Counted from the first letter of the stretch, positions 54,372 through 63,080 are shown. The stretch is 64,000 nucleotides of DNA from JBGTFE01 sp049799955 (GCA_049799955.1 JBARIW010000029.1:57201-121200), one strand, 5' to 3'. Notes: generated by a model not told the origin, from the letters alone. Made by a program: numbers and translations.

Positions 54372-56126
54372 TTATTTTTCGGCAACTCCCAAAACGAAAT
54401 TACTCACGGCTGTCTGCCCGTTGGCGACGCTGCTCGAATTATATTGAATAGTCGAATTGCCGCCGCCGCTGAGGTCGTATTTCGGACACAAAAAACCGCC
54501 CGCCGTATTAGCCGGATTATACGGCGCGATAATAATGTTTCCCTGCAAATTTCCGTTTCCGCCGCCGTTGCGGACTACTCCGCCCGTGCCCGTAACGATT
54601 ATCAAGCCGTTAAAATCGAATCCGCCGTTAAGAGTCAGCGTGCCGGTTACAACTAAAATTCCGCCGCCCGAGCCGCCATAACTGAAATTTCCGTCTATGT
54701 ATGTAATGCCTTTGGCGGTGGAAACGTTTCCGATTCCGCCCGTTACCGGAACGCCGCTCGCAAAATAACGTCCCGAAGCTGTCGCGACACTTTTTAAATC
54801 CATCATCGTGGAGTGAAGATTTGCCGCCGTTTGCAGCCAGAAAGGCAGCTCGCCCGAAACGTTTGACGCTTCGCCGATTACATCGCCGTTAAAAGGATGC
54901 GGAGGGCTTCCGTCAACCGAATCGTTAACTTGGGTAAGAAGAGCGTTATCGGTTGTGCCGATTGGCGGAATATATGCGGTACTCGCCACGTCGTTGCCCG
55001 AATATTCTGTGGCATTTGATGAACCCGGATTAAAAACGGAACAGACGCCGCCGCCGATTAAAAGCAGCGTCGCAGGCGAACTAAGCCCGTTGAAAAAATT
55101 CTTCTGAACAATCGCTTCGAGTTGTTTTTTCGCGTTGCGCGGTCCGTAGCCCGTTGAGCGGATTAAAAGCCGGATAGGCTCGGCGGGAGTCATCGAACCC
55201 AAAAGGTCGTTATTGCCGACCACGCCGGAAACCAAATAGCCGAAACGACGCGGAGTCGAATTCGGCTGGCTGATATAGTTATTATCGGGAGTATTTATCG
55301 TCATCGTGCTCCCGTTAAAATTGAAAATTTTGGAATCATATAAAAAATTAACGTTTCCCGGCGGCGAGCCGGCTTCGATATAGCCGCGTATTTCTTTATA
55401 CGAATTATAAGGCGCGGTCATAAATACCGTAATAACAAAGCGCGTTCTGGTAATTGCCGCCGAGCCGGTTTTAACAACCGCAAACTTACCGAAATCAGTA
55501 TTTGCCGAGCCGCTGGAAACATCCAGAACGGTTGTCGGTTTGGGCACATAACTTACGACCGTAGAATTCGAGCCGCTTCCGAAAGTTATCGAAGAGCCTG
55601 CGCCGTTGATGCTGCCGGATGTCCGGTATGTAATCACATTAGTTGTATTGTCCGGGTCTGAAATCGCAATGCTGTAAGCGAATCCTGAAGCCGGATTATA
55701 TGTCGTCGCGCCGGTCGTCGTCGTACCGAGCGTAACCCGATCCGGATTTGTCGCGCTGTATGTAATCCAGCGCGACAGGCGCGCGTCCGTGCTCGTATCT
55801 CCGCCCGCATTCGAATACGAAAGATTTATCGCTTTCTTAAAATCAATCCGGTTAACCGGGTCGGTCGCCGGTTTTGAAGTGTCAAACAGCGGACTTGCCG
55901 GCACATTTCCGCGAAGCACGTCCAATGCCGATTGAATGCCGCTTTCGGCAGCATTATATGCCTGCTGTTCGGCAGTCGCATCCGTTACGTTGACCGTATT
56001 TAAAGAGGCTTCCAGAAGCAGCACTGAACCTGCCGCGAGGAGAAGGAGCGAAATTAATAAAACCGTAACCAGCGCCGCGCCGCGCTCGCTCTCGCGTCCT
56101 TTCTTTGATATTGCCCGTTTCTTCAT
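54372..56126 (-). CDS. PilX-like minor pilin component
   Basis: The 584-residue protein has an N-terminal type IV pilin-like helix preceded by a basic leader (GRESERGAALVTVLLISLLLLAAGSVLLLEASLN), with Glu-like position replaced, as in PilX N-terminal domains. The remainder is Gly/Ser/Asn-rich beta repeats with no catalytic motif. Very long for PilX, it may expose an adhesive module at the pilus tip. It lies between PilW-like and a small membrane-anchored protein. Confidence 0.75.
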   Translation of the reverse strand: MKKRAISKKGRESERGAALVTVLLISLLLLAAGSVLLLEASLNTVNVTDATAEQQAYNAAESGIQSALDVLRGNVPASPLFDTSKPATDPVNRIDFKKAINLSYSNAGGDTSTDARLSRWITYSATNPDRVTLGTTTTGATTYNPASGFAYSIAISDPDNTTNVITYRTSGSINGAGSSITFGSGSNSTVVSYVPKPTTVLDVSSGSANTDFGKFAVVKTGSAAITRTRFVITVFMTAPYNSYKEIRGYIEAGSPPGNVNFLYDSKIFNFNGSTMTINTPDNNYISQPNSTPRRFGYLVSGVVGNNDLLGSMTPAEPIRLLIRSTGYGPRNAKKQLEAIVQKNFFNGLSSPATLLLIGGGVCSVFNPGSSNATEYSGNDVASTAYIPPIGTTDNALLTQVNDSVDGSPPHPFNGDVIGEASNVSGELPFWLQTAANLHSTMMDLKSVATASGRYFASGVPVTGGIGNVSTAKGITYIDGNFSYGGSGGGILVVTGTLTLNGGFDFNGLIIVTGTGGVVRNGGGNGNLQGNIIIAPYNPANTAGGFLCPKYDLSGGGNSTIQYNSSSVANGQTAVSNFVLGVAEK

Positions 56127-56138
56127 ATTCTACTTTTC

Positions 56139-56819
56139 TTAATACTGATTCAGCATGTAATTGGCATTTCGCACAGTAACATCGGAAGTTAAAATCACGG
56201 ATTGATTGTTTGTTTGTCCCTGCGTATTTTCCAGCAGAACCGTTATCGTAATTCTGACGCGTCCGGTATTTTCAGTCGGCGTGCCGCTGTTGGTCGGAGT
56301 CGAGCTGCTGCCCGTGTAATCAAAATACTGATATGCGACGCTGCTGATGCGGTTGATAACGATAGAAGTTTCGGGAGCGTTAACCCCGTTGGCGTTGGCG
56401 TCATAGCGAAGAATCGATTGGGAAACAGGCTCGAAAAAATATGTCACGTCTTCGTCACGGTCGGTCGTAGCGGCATTATTGTTTTGGACGTTCGACAAAA
56501 AATGAATTTTTTGCAAATTCGAATCGGCAAGCACGATTCCGTTGCTCGGGTCGGTTGCCGCGCTGTTTTTTAATCCGAAACCGGCATTTGAAATTTCGCG
56601 CGACATAACGTTTAACGCCGCCTGCGCCGCCGTCAGCGCGTCCGTCCGGCTGCTTTCTCTTTGTTTGACGCCGATTGATTTTGAAAACAAAGACATCGCC
56701 AGCGAAAGCACGACAAGCAGTATGCTCATCGAAACCATCAGTTCGAGAATCGAGAAGCCGCCCGTTTTTTTGCTTCTCGTCTTATCTTTCAGCTCTTTTG
56801 CTTTATTTTCCATGTTCAA
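56139..56819 (-). CDS. PilW-like prepilin
   Basis: The 226-residue protein has the prepilin signature KKTGGFSILELMVSMSILLVVLSLAMSLF, with the GFxxxE processing site (Gly-Phe-Ser-Ile-Leu-Glu). The C-terminal region is a small globular domain with ITVLLENTQGQTNNQ. It is a minor pilin in type IV pilus or type II secretion. It overlaps none but sits 12 bases from the next gene and abuts the PilV-like gene by one base. Confidence 0.9.
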   Translation of the reverse strand: MNMENKAKELKDKTRSKKTGGFSILELMVSMSILLVVLSLAMSLFSKSIGVKQRESSRTDALTAAQAALNVMSREISNAGFGLKNSAATDPSNGIVLADSNLQKIHFLSNVQNNNAATTDRDEDVTYFFEPVSQSILRYDANANGVNAPETSIVINRISSVAYQYFDYTGSSSTPTNSGTPTENTGRVRITITVLLENTQGQTNNQSVILTSDVTVRNANYMLNQY

Positions 56820-57296
56820 TTAATTAGCTCTCACGCGCCTCAAAACAGACTTTGTCTGAAACGCGGTTTCCCAGCTTCCGTTCGCCGCCTGCGCCGTAAC
56901 GACGATGGTTATTTCCTTAAGCGTCTGTGCCGAATTAATCTGAACGTCCGCCGTTAAAGGGTCGTCGTCCACGGTAACGTTCACAAGATATGTAAACCCG
57001 TCGGAAGAAACAACGGTTTTTGCCGCTTTTACGCCGCCGGTCAAAGAAGTGTCCATAAAGGTCGGCGTGAATTTGGCGCTTCTCATTAATTCGACTTCGC
57101 GCTGAAGAACGGACAGACATTGAGAACGCTTGCTGTTTCCCGAATTATAAGAAACGGCAAACGTAAAAGCGGCAAAAATCCCAAGAACAGAGATTAGAAA
57201 AATCACCATCGCAATGACCGTCTCAATCAGCGAAAAACCGCTTTCAGCAGTCTTTACCCGATTTAATTTTTTTTTACTTTTGAATATCATTTGCAT
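56820..57296 (-). CDS. PilV-like prepilin
   Basis: The 158-residue protein has AESGFSLIETVIAMVIFLISVLGIFAAFTFAV, a prepilin processing site (GFSLIE). The start is uncertain: ATG 57296 gives a 20-residue basic leader, and a GTG at 57329 overlaps the upstream gene. The C-terminal half is short and beta-rich. It lies between the FimT/GspH-like and PilW-like genes. Confidence 0.85.
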   Translation of the reverse strand: MQMIFKSKKKLNRVKTAESGFSLIETVIAMVIFLISVLGIFAAFTFAVSYNSGNSKRSQCLSVLQREVELMRSAKFTPTFMDTSLTGGVKAAKTVVSSDGFTYLVNVTVDDDPLTADVQINSAQTLKEITIVVTAQAANGSWETAFQTKSVLRRVRAN

Positions 57297-57319
57297 CGCC
57301 GGTCTTTCATGTATGATTT

Positions 57320-57988
57320 TTAGCTGCACATGACGTTTGCGTTGGCAACCATTAACTGGCAGTTGATGCGCGGCGGAGTTCCCGAAATCGCCGGAGTAGG
57401 CAGAGCGCCGGGTGTTTGTCCCTGCGGCAGAATGGAAATTGTTCCCGTCGGAGAAACAGAAATAACCGTCAAATCATTTACATTCAGATTTGTCCCCGAA
57501 CAATGTCCCCGGCTGCAAATTGTAAAAACAGCATTTATATCGACACCGCCGGCATCCTGCGCAATAATTTGCCCGCGATGGTCGAACCGAATCGTAACCG
57601 GATAATTAAGCGTGTTCGAAACAACTATCTGCGCATCGCTTCGATTTGTGAAATCAAATTGGCGGCTGTCGCTTGCCTCGACTGTTCCGTTGGGATTTAA
57701 AACCGTGCCGTTTCGATTCTGGTCAAGAATAACGGTGAACGAGGTCGGACTTGCCAGAACGACTCTCGACATATCGTTAGGACTGGAAGGATGGCGTTTT
57801 ACAGAATCAAATCGCGCGCGCTCTAAATTAATTTTGAACTCGCGCGTAATATTTTGCCTGTCAAAATCAGTTTTCGCGCTTTTAAATTGCGTTACGGCAA
57901 TCGTTACGATAATAGCGGTTATTACCAGAACGATTAACAACTCAATGATTGATAAACCACTTTGTAAAGTAAGCTTTTTCTTATTCAT
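57320..57988 (-). CDS. GspH/FimT-like prepilin
   Basis: The 222-residue protein has a short basic leader and SGLSIIELLIVLVITAIIVTIAVTQF, with GLSIIE as processing site, followed by the GspH region FKINLERARFDSVKRHPSS and a C-terminal beta domain with CSRGHCSGTNLN. It is the first gene of a five-gene minor pilin operon that would prime pilus assembly. Assembly ATPase and major pilin genes are not in the window. Confidence 0.9.
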   Translation of the reverse strand: MNKKKLTLQSGLSIIELLIVLVITAIIVTIAVTQFKSAKTDFDRQNITREFKINLERARFDSVKRHPSSPNDMSRVVLASPTSFTVILDQNRNGTVLNPNGTVEASDSRQFDFTNRSDAQIVVSNTLNYPVTIRFDHRGQIIAQDAGGVDINAVFTICSRGHCSGTNLNVNDLTVISVSPTGTISILPQGQTPGALPTPAISGTPPRINCQLMVANANVMCS

Positions 57989-58043
57989 TCGGGTAGTTCA
58001 GTTTTCTGAAGACTTTTAGCGAAAGCTAATACACAAAAGTGTA

Positions 58044-58079
58044 GCACAACTTTAACAACATTGGCAAACATTGTTGTGC
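58044..58079 (-). promoter_or_regulatory. Palindromic element upstream of the pilin operon
   Basis: GCACAAC (58044-58050) and GTTGTGC (58073-58079) form a perfect 7-bp dyad with ACAACATTGGCAAACATTGT between. It lies 56-91 bases upstream of the first pilin ATG and could be an operator. No other copy is seen in the window. Confidence 0.35.
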
Positions 58080-58268
58080 AAACCTTGTGCCACTACTGCC
58101 AAGCAATCTAATCTCACAAATAATTGAGTTTAGGGGATTCGAAAATTATTATTTTTTGAAAATTTTAGTCGGGAAATTATCTCCGCTGCGGCATAATGGG
58201 CGGGAATTTAGGGACACATTTTTTTAAATGACAAATGTTAAGTAAAAAGAAACTCGGCGCTTATTCTG

Positions 58269-59390
58269 TTAATCAAAGCATTTTTCCGGCACATTCTCCA
58301 TCGTGTTTTTGATGAGCATATCGACGACCGGCTCGAATTTTTCGCCTGATTCGTGATAAACCTTTAACTGCTCGTCGGCAGACGTACCGCGGTCTAAAAT
58401 TGTATGAATATGCTCGATTTCCTTGCGCGAATCCAGATCATCGACCACATCGTCAACAAATTCGAGCAGCTCGCGGATTAAATCTTTCACCGGAACTTCT
58501 TTCTGCTTGCCTAAATCGAGCAATTTCCCGTCCAGACCGTAACGCACGGCGCGCCATTTGTTTTCCTGAATCAGGCGGCGATGGTAAAGACGAAAACCGA
58601 GATTTTTGTCGATTAAAATCGTCAATTTTGCGACAATCGCCTGAAAAAGCGCGGCGACGGCAATCGTATCGTCAACGCGCGTCGGGATGTCGCAAATGCG
58701 AAATTCGAGCGTCGGGAACAGGTGATGCGGGCGAACGTCCCACCAGATTTTCGAGCCGTCCTGAATGCAGTTCATCTTGGTGAGCAAATCGACGTAGCCC
58801 TGAAACTGCTGGAAAGATTCGAAATGGTCGGGAATGTCGGTGCGCGGAAATTTTTTGAAAACTTCCGAGCGATACGATTTCAAACCGGTGTTAAAGCCGA
58901 GCCAGAACGGCGAGGAAGTCGTCATCGCCAGAACGTGCGGCAGAAAATATCGCGCGGCGTTCATAATATGAATCCGGCGGTCTAAATCCGCGATTCCGAC
59001 GTGAACGTGGACGCCGAAAATCAAAAGCGAGCGCGCGACCATTTGCAGCTCGTCAACTAATAATTTGTAGCGGTCGGCTTCAAAAATCGTCTGCTCTGAC
59101 CATTTCGAAAAAGGATGCGTCGAAGCGGCGGCGATTGCCATTCCTTTTTGGCGGGCGAGCGACGAAATGATACAGCGGAGCTGCGTTATGTCTTCGCGCG
59201 CTTCCTGAATATTGGCGCAGACACCCGTGCCGACTTCAATCATCGACTGAATCATTTCCGGCTTGATTTTCTCGCCGAGCAGCATTTTGCCTTCGTCGAG
59301 AATTTCCGAAACGTGTGATTTTAACTCGCGCGTAACGGGGTCAACTATTTGAAATTCTTCTTCAATACCGAGCGTAAATTGGTCAAACAT
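58269..59390 (-). CDS. Carboxylate-amine ligase, YbdK/GCS2 family
   Basis: The 373-residue protein begins FTLGIEEEFQIVDPVTRELK, and has AAASTHPFSKWSEQ, FGVHVHVGIADLDRR, VLAMTTSSPFWLGFNTGLKSYR and WWDVRPHHLFPTLEFRICD. It is the YbdK type of glutamate-cysteine-ligase 2 fold, which forms gamma-glutamyl amides from an unknown amine. True glutathione synthesis cannot be claimed. The neighbour is a PilZ protein. Confidence 0.93.
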   Translation of the reverse strand: MFDQFTLGIEEEFQIVDPVTRELKSHVSEILDEGKMLLGEKIKPEMIQSMIEVGTGVCANIQEAREDITQLRCIISSLARQKGMAIAAASTHPFSKWSEQTIFEADRYKLLVDELQMVARSLLIFGVHVHVGIADLDRRIHIMNAARYFLPHVLAMTTSSPFWLGFNTGLKSYRSEVFKKFPRTDIPDHFESFQQFQGYVDLLTKMNCIQDGSKIWWDVRPHHLFPTLEFRICDIPTRVDDTIAVAALFQAIVAKLTILIDKNLGFRLYHRRLIQENKWRAVRYGLDGKLLDLGKQKEVPVKDLIRELLEFVDDVVDDLDSRKEIEHIHTILDRGTSADEQLKVYHESGEKFEPVVDMLIKNTMENVPEKCFD

Positions 59391-59398
59391 AATTATTT

Positions 59399-59495
59399 TA
59401 GTCCTTTGTCCTTTGTCCTTTGTCCTTTGCCGATTGAATTTAAATTAAGTTTTTAAGTCAAATTCAGTTAACAAATGACGAAGGACAAAGGACTA
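59399..59495. repeat. Word-repeat hairpin, family A (CTTTGTC), copy 3
   Basis: Left arm 59399-59430 has four heptamers; right arm 59480-59495 has two. The loop CGATTGAATTTAAATTAAG matches the loop of copy 1 (CGATTGAATTTAAATTGAG). It lies between the carboxylate-amine ligase start and the PilZ stop. Confidence 0.94.
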
Positions 59496-59504
59496 CTGAC
59501 AAAT

Positions 59505-59837
59505 CTATTCTAAATCTAATTCTTTAACGAGTAAATTCTTGTCTTCATCCGAGAGATTCTGGAAACGCACGCCGACGCCTTGTCCGGGGTCGATGTAGGC
59601 GACGACGCCGTCGAGCACGATTTCCCTGCCGCCGATTGTCAGATTCATGGCGATTTGCATTCCGCTTTCGAGCTGCGCGTTGGTCGTCATATAAAGACCG
59701 CCGATGCCGATGTCGCGCGTATTGGCGATGCCGGTCGCGTCGCCGTCGCCGAATTTTACGTCAACTATCAGCTTTTTCCGGTCGGAATGCCGTCTTTCCG
59801 AAGGCGAAAGTGCTTCATTTGGTTCAACGGGTATCAT
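59505..59837 (-). CDS. PilZ-domain protein
   Basis: The 110-residue protein is one PilZ domain: the arginine pair in RRHSDRKKLIVDVKF, and DIGIGGLYMTTNAQLESGMQI in place of DxSxxG. The motif D-I-G-I-G-G has the c-di-GMP-binding shape but lacks the Ser, so nucleotide binding is likely rather than certain. It lies in the same direction as the pilin operon further left; a role in motility or surface behaviour is inferred only. Confidence 0.9.
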   Translation of the reverse strand: MIPVEPNEALSPSERRHSDRKKLIVDVKFGDGDATGIANTRDIGIGGLYMTTNAQLESGMQIAMNLTIGGREIVLDGVVAYIDPGQGVGVRFQNLSDEDKNLLVKELDLE

Positions 59838-60058
59838 TTTTTCCTCTTAATTTTTAAGATTCGGTAGAACTATAGAAACTATTGTATATATTTTTTTTAG
59901 ATATGGAAGAAATATTTTTGAAAATCCCGCTCGTTTGCAATTTTCTTTCGGGCAAGTTACCATAATTTCTCGTTAAAACGAGTCTTTTATTAGCCTAAAA
60001 AGGATAAATTAAGTTAGAATTTGTAAGGCTTTAAATTTTATATCAACTTCGCATTTCT

Positions 60059-61192
60059 ATGGGCTTTTCGACAATAGCAATTCACGCGGGAAACGAACCC
60101 GATTCGGCAACAGGCGCGGTCAGTGTGCCGATTTATCAAACCTCGACATACGCGCAGGAAGGTCTTGGAAAACACAAAGGTTACGAATACGCGAGAACGC
60201 AAAACCCGACGCGCTCGGCGCTTGAAAAAAATATTGCAGCGCTGGAAAATGCTAAATTCGGCTACGCGTTCGCCTCGGGAATGTCTGCTACAGATGCGAC
60301 TTTAAAGCTCGTAAAAGCAGGCGACCACGTAATCTTAGGCGACAACACATACGGCGGAACTTTCCGTTTATTCAACAAAATTTTAGTAAACTACGGAATC
60401 GAGTTTGATTTAGTCGATACGACCGACGCAACAAACGTCGAAAGAGCGTTCAAACCGAACACGAAAATGGTTTTTGTCGAAACGCCGACAAATCCCGTCA
60501 TGAGCGTTACGGATTTAAAAGCCGTTTCGGAAATCGCGCACGCCAACGGCGCAAAGGTCGTCTGCGACAACACTTTTATGTCGCCGTATCTTCAGCAGCC
60601 GATGGATTTCGGCGTCGATATCGTCGTTCATTCAACAACCAAATATTTAAACGGACATTCGGACAGCATCGGCGGCTTTGTCGCGCTAAATAATGAAGAA
60701 GACGCCGAATGGATTCAGTTTGTCCAAAACAGCATCGGCGCGATTCTTTCGCCGTTTGATTCGTTTCTGGTTTTGCGCGGCACGAAAACTTTAGCCGTTC
60801 GGATGGAAAAACACGACGAAAACGGTCGTGCGGTAGCAAATTTTTTAACCGAGCATCCGAACGTTCAGAAAGTTTACTATCCGGGACTCGCCTCGCACCC
60901 GCAGCACGAACTGGCAAAACGCCAGCAGAAAGGCTTTGGCGGAATGGTCGCTTTTGAAACAGGTTCGTTGGAGAACGCAAAGAAAGTTTTGGAAAACGTC
61001 AAACTTTGCACTTTAGCCGAGAGTTTAGGCGGCGTAGAAAGTTTAATTTCGCATCCGGCAACGATGACACACGCATCCGTTCCGGCTGAAAAACGCGAAA
61101 AATTAGGTATTACCGACGGTCTCGTCCGTGTTTCGGTCGGAATCGAAGACGTTGAGGATATTATTTCCGATTTGGATCAAGCGTTGAGTTAG
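60059..61192 (+). CDS. Cystathionine gamma-synthase/beta-lyase-type PLP enzyme
   Basis: The 377-residue PLP protein has STYAQEGLGKHKGYEYARTQNPTR, ASGMSATDATLKLVKAGD, VCDNTFMSPYLQQPMDFGVDIVVHSTTKYLNGHSD with the Schiff-base lysine, and SLGGVESLISHPATMTHASVP. It belongs to the Cys/Met metabolism family; gamma-synthase versus gamma- or beta-lyase cannot be settled by eye, but the YEYARTQNPTR motif is shared. A short hairpin with T-tract (CTCGT/ACGAG, 59969-59982) lies upstream. It is in the methionine pathway with the fusion at 4926. Confidence 0.93.
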   Translation: MGFSTIAIHAGNEPDSATGAVSVPIYQTSTYAQEGLGKHKGYEYARTQNPTRSALEKNIAALENAKFGYAFASGMSATDATLKLVKAGDHVILGDNTYGGTFRLFNKILVNYGIEFDLVDTTDATNVERAFKPNTKMVFVETPTNPVMSVTDLKAVSEIAHANGAKVVCDNTFMSPYLQQPMDFGVDIVVHSTTKYLNGHSDSIGGFVALNNEEDAEWIQFVQNSIGAILSPFDSFLVLRGTKTLAVRMEKHDENGRAVANFLTEHPNVQKVYYPGLASHPQHELAKRQQKGFGGMVAFETGSLENAKKVLENVKLCTLAESLGGVESLISHPATMTHASVPAEKREKLGITDGLVRVSVGIEDVEDIISDLDQALS

Positions 61193-61266
61193 TTCAAAGT
61201 TCGAAGTTCAAAGTTCAAAGTTAATACAACTACTTTGACCTTTGAACTTTGAATCTGGAACTTTGT
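61191..61266. repeat. Heptamer word-repeat hairpin (AGTTCAA / ACTTTGA)
   Basis: Left: AGTTCAA, AGTTCGA, AGTTCAA, AGTTCAA, AGTTAAT (61191-61225). Right: ACTTTGA, CCTTTGA, ACTTTGA, ATCTGGA, ACTTTGT (61232-61266). It begins in the stop codon of the PLP gene and ends six bases before the phosphatase ATG. Confidence 0.96.
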
Positions 61267-61271
61267 AAATT

Positions 61272-62210
61272 ATGTTTAATGTTGAAATACATGCAACTTC
61301 GCACATTGGGCGCGTTCGTCGCGGCAATGAGGACAATTATCTTTTATTACACGTTACAGGCTTAAAAACCTGGATGAGCTCGCAGGACCCGGGCGAATTT
61401 ATTATCGAATCGCAAAAATTCGAGATTGACGAAAGCGGCGTGATTCTCGCCGTTTCGGACGGAATGGGCGGCGCTCTGGCGGGCGAGGTTGCCAGCCAGA
61501 TGGCGGTCGAAACAGTCAGCCAGAAGTTTTTGGACGAAGACCCGGAAAGAACTTATTCGCCGAACGACTTTGAAAACGAATCTTTAATCGGAAAGCTTTA
61601 TAACGCAACGCTTTACGCCAACCATCTGATTCACCAGCAGGGACGCTCCGACCCGCAGTTTAACGGAATGGGCGCGACTTTTACCGGCATCGGCATTACC
61701 GCCGAAGCGGTCGATTTAATTCAGGTCGGCGACAGTCGCGCATACCTGATTCGCGGCAACAAAATCTACCAAATAACCAAAGACCAATCTCTCGTCCAGC
61801 AATTAATCGACGCCAACCAGATTTCTCCCGAAGAAGCCGAAACGCACACGCTTAAAAATGTTATCCTTCAGGCGCTCGGCGCGCAGAACGAAATTTATCC
61901 GGTCGCCGCTCGCCTGATGCCGCAGCGCGACGACGTTTTAATTCTTTGCAGCGACGGTTTATCGAATAAAATCAACGGAATGGACATGCAGCGAATCGTC
62001 GCCGCAAATCCTGACCGGCTGGAAATGGCTTGCGCCGAACTCGTCAAAGAAGCCAACGAGCGCGGCGGCGAAGACAATATCACGGTAATCGTCGCAAAAC
62101 TGACCGGAGACGATTTGCCCGCGCCGACCGAAGGCGAAATCAAAATCGAGCTTCTCGATTTAGGAAATATCCACGACACAGCCGACCAGGATACGGCGGA
62201 GATTGTTTAA
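61272..62210 (+). CDS. PP2C-family protein phosphatase
   Basis: The 312-residue protein has the bacterial PP2C set: HIGRVRRGNEDNYLLL, ILAVSDGMGGALAGEVAS with the metal Asp, NGMGATFTGIGI, LIQVGDSRAYLIRGNKIYQITKDQSLVQQL, and LILCSDGLSNKI and ERGGEDNITVIVAKL near the end. It would reverse Ser/Thr kinase signals such as those of the kinase at the left edge. Cytoplasmic; no membrane helix. Confidence 0.95.
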   Translation: MFNVEIHATSHIGRVRRGNEDNYLLLHVTGLKTWMSSQDPGEFIIESQKFEIDESGVILAVSDGMGGALAGEVASQMAVETVSQKFLDEDPERTYSPNDFENESLIGKLYNATLYANHLIHQQGRSDPQFNGMGATFTGIGITAEAVDLIQVGDSRAYLIRGNKIYQITKDQSLVQQLIDANQISPEEAETHTLKNVILQALGAQNEIYPVAARLMPQRDDVLILCSDGLSNKINGMDMQRIVAANPDRLEMACAELVKEANERGGEDNITVIVAKLTGDDLPAPTEGEIKIELLDLGNIHDTADQDTAEIV

Positions 62211-62213
62211 GTA

Positions 62214-62281
62214 AGTGAGAAATGAGAAGTGAGATGTGAGATTAGGTTTTAGTTCTCACATCTCACATCTCACTTCTCACT
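62214..62281. repeat. Heptamer word-repeat hairpin (AGTGAGA / TCTCACA)
   Basis: Left: AGTGAGA, AATGAGA, AGTGAGA, TGTGAGA (62214-62241). Right: TCTCACA, TCTCACA, TCTCACT, TCTCACT (62254-62281). It is between the convergent phosphatase and NfeD genes and can serve as a terminator. Confidence 0.95.
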
Positions 62282-62287
62282 TTATCC

Positions 62288-62767
62288 CTACTTTCTCCAT
62301 TCGGGCAATTCTTTATTTTCGCTTACTTTGCTGACGTAAATTGACGAGCCTTTCACCTGCACGACTTCGACTTTTTCGCCTTCGAAAAGCGGAGCTTCGC
62401 CCTCTACCGGATAAGCCGTCCAGGTTGAACCGAAAACCTTGACCGCGCCTTCGTTTAAAGTGCCTTTACTCGAAATCGTTACCGTTCCAACCTGTCCCGG
62501 AAGCGAATCGACCCCGGTTTTTACCGAATATTCGTCGCCTTGCCGGAAATATTTTGCGAAAAGCGTCCGCGACATTGCGGTTAAAACAATCGAAACCGCG
62601 GCAAAAATTAAAAATTGCAGACCGAAGCCAAATCCGAGCTTTGCCGCCAGCGCCGCCGCCAGCGCGCCGATACCGAACCAAAACAGCACAAAGCCAAACG
62701 TGAAAATCTCGGCGATTATCAGCGCAACGCCCAAAACAATCCACAGAATCCATGCAAATTGTTCCAT
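62288..62767 (-). CDS. NfeD-family membrane protein
   Basis: The 159-residue protein has two or three N-terminal membrane helices (MEQFAWILWIVLGVALIIAEIFTFGFVLFWFGIGAL) and a C-terminal OB fold (LPGQVGTVTISSKGTLNEGAVKVFGSTWTAYP and VEVVQVKGSSIYV). The short NfeD form partners SPFH or stomatin proteases, but no such gene is adjacent. ATG 62767 is used because the longer frame has no RBS. Role in membrane quality control is inferred. Confidence 0.9.
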   Translation of the reverse strand: MEQFAWILWIVLGVALIIAEIFTFGFVLFWFGIGALAAALAAKLGFGFGLQFLIFAAVSIVLTAMSRTLFAKYFRQGDEYSVKTGVDSLPGQVGTVTISSKGTLNEGAVKVFGSTWTAYPVEGEAPLFEGEKVEVVQVKGSSIYVSKVSENKELPEWRK

Positions 62768-62911
62768 AATTTCTAATAAAATAAATAATTTCCGCAAGTA
62801 GTATTGCAATTATTTAGCGATTTGTCATTATTATTCCAGTTACGGCGACTAAAATTAATTTTCGCTTCAATCTTTGAACTTGCCCACAAGAAATGATAAT
62901 CTTTTTTTCGT

Positions 62912-62999
62912 GCTTGGGTGGCGGAATAGGTAGACGCACAGGACTTAAAATCCTGTGTCCCTTGTGGACGTGCGGGTTCGATTCCCGCCCTAAGCACCA
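62912..62999 (+). tRNA. tRNA-Leu (anticodon TAA)
   Basis: The acceptor GCTTGGG (62912-62918) pairs with CCTAAGC, with discriminator A and encoded CCA (62997-62999). The D-arm is GTGGCGGAATAGGTAGACGC. The anticodon arm CAGGA-CTTAAAA-TCCTG has anticodon TAA. A long variable arm follows, and the T-arm is GCGGGTTCGATTCCCGC. Class II structure and A73 are those of leucine tRNA. Confidence 0.95.
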
Positions 63000-63018
63000 T
63001 TTAGAATCAACAAGTTAA

Positions 63019-63042
63019 GGGCATCTTTCAAGATGTCCTTTT
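63019..63042 (+). terminator. Intrinsic terminator after tRNA-Leu
   Basis: GGGCATCTT (63019-63027) pairs with AAGATGTCC (63030-63038) with one wobble, followed by TTTT. It lies 20 bases downstream of the tRNA. Confidence 0.75.
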
Positions 63043-63058
63043 CCGTTGTTTGAGTCTT

Positions 63059-63080
63059 TTGTGTGCCAATTGTGTGCCAA
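63059..63080. repeat. Tandem 11-bp repeat near the tRNA 3' side
   Basis: TTGTGTGCCAA occurs twice in immediate succession (63059-63069 and 63070-63080). A UUCG hairpin GTCTTCGGAGAC follows at about 63149-63160. It may mark an integration boundary, but no integrase is in view. Confidence 0.5.

Noticed and set aside
59936..60058. SAM riboswitch before the PLP trans-sulfuration gene
   Set aside because: No GCTAAA or S-box core is seen; only a 5-bp hairpin with T-tract remains.
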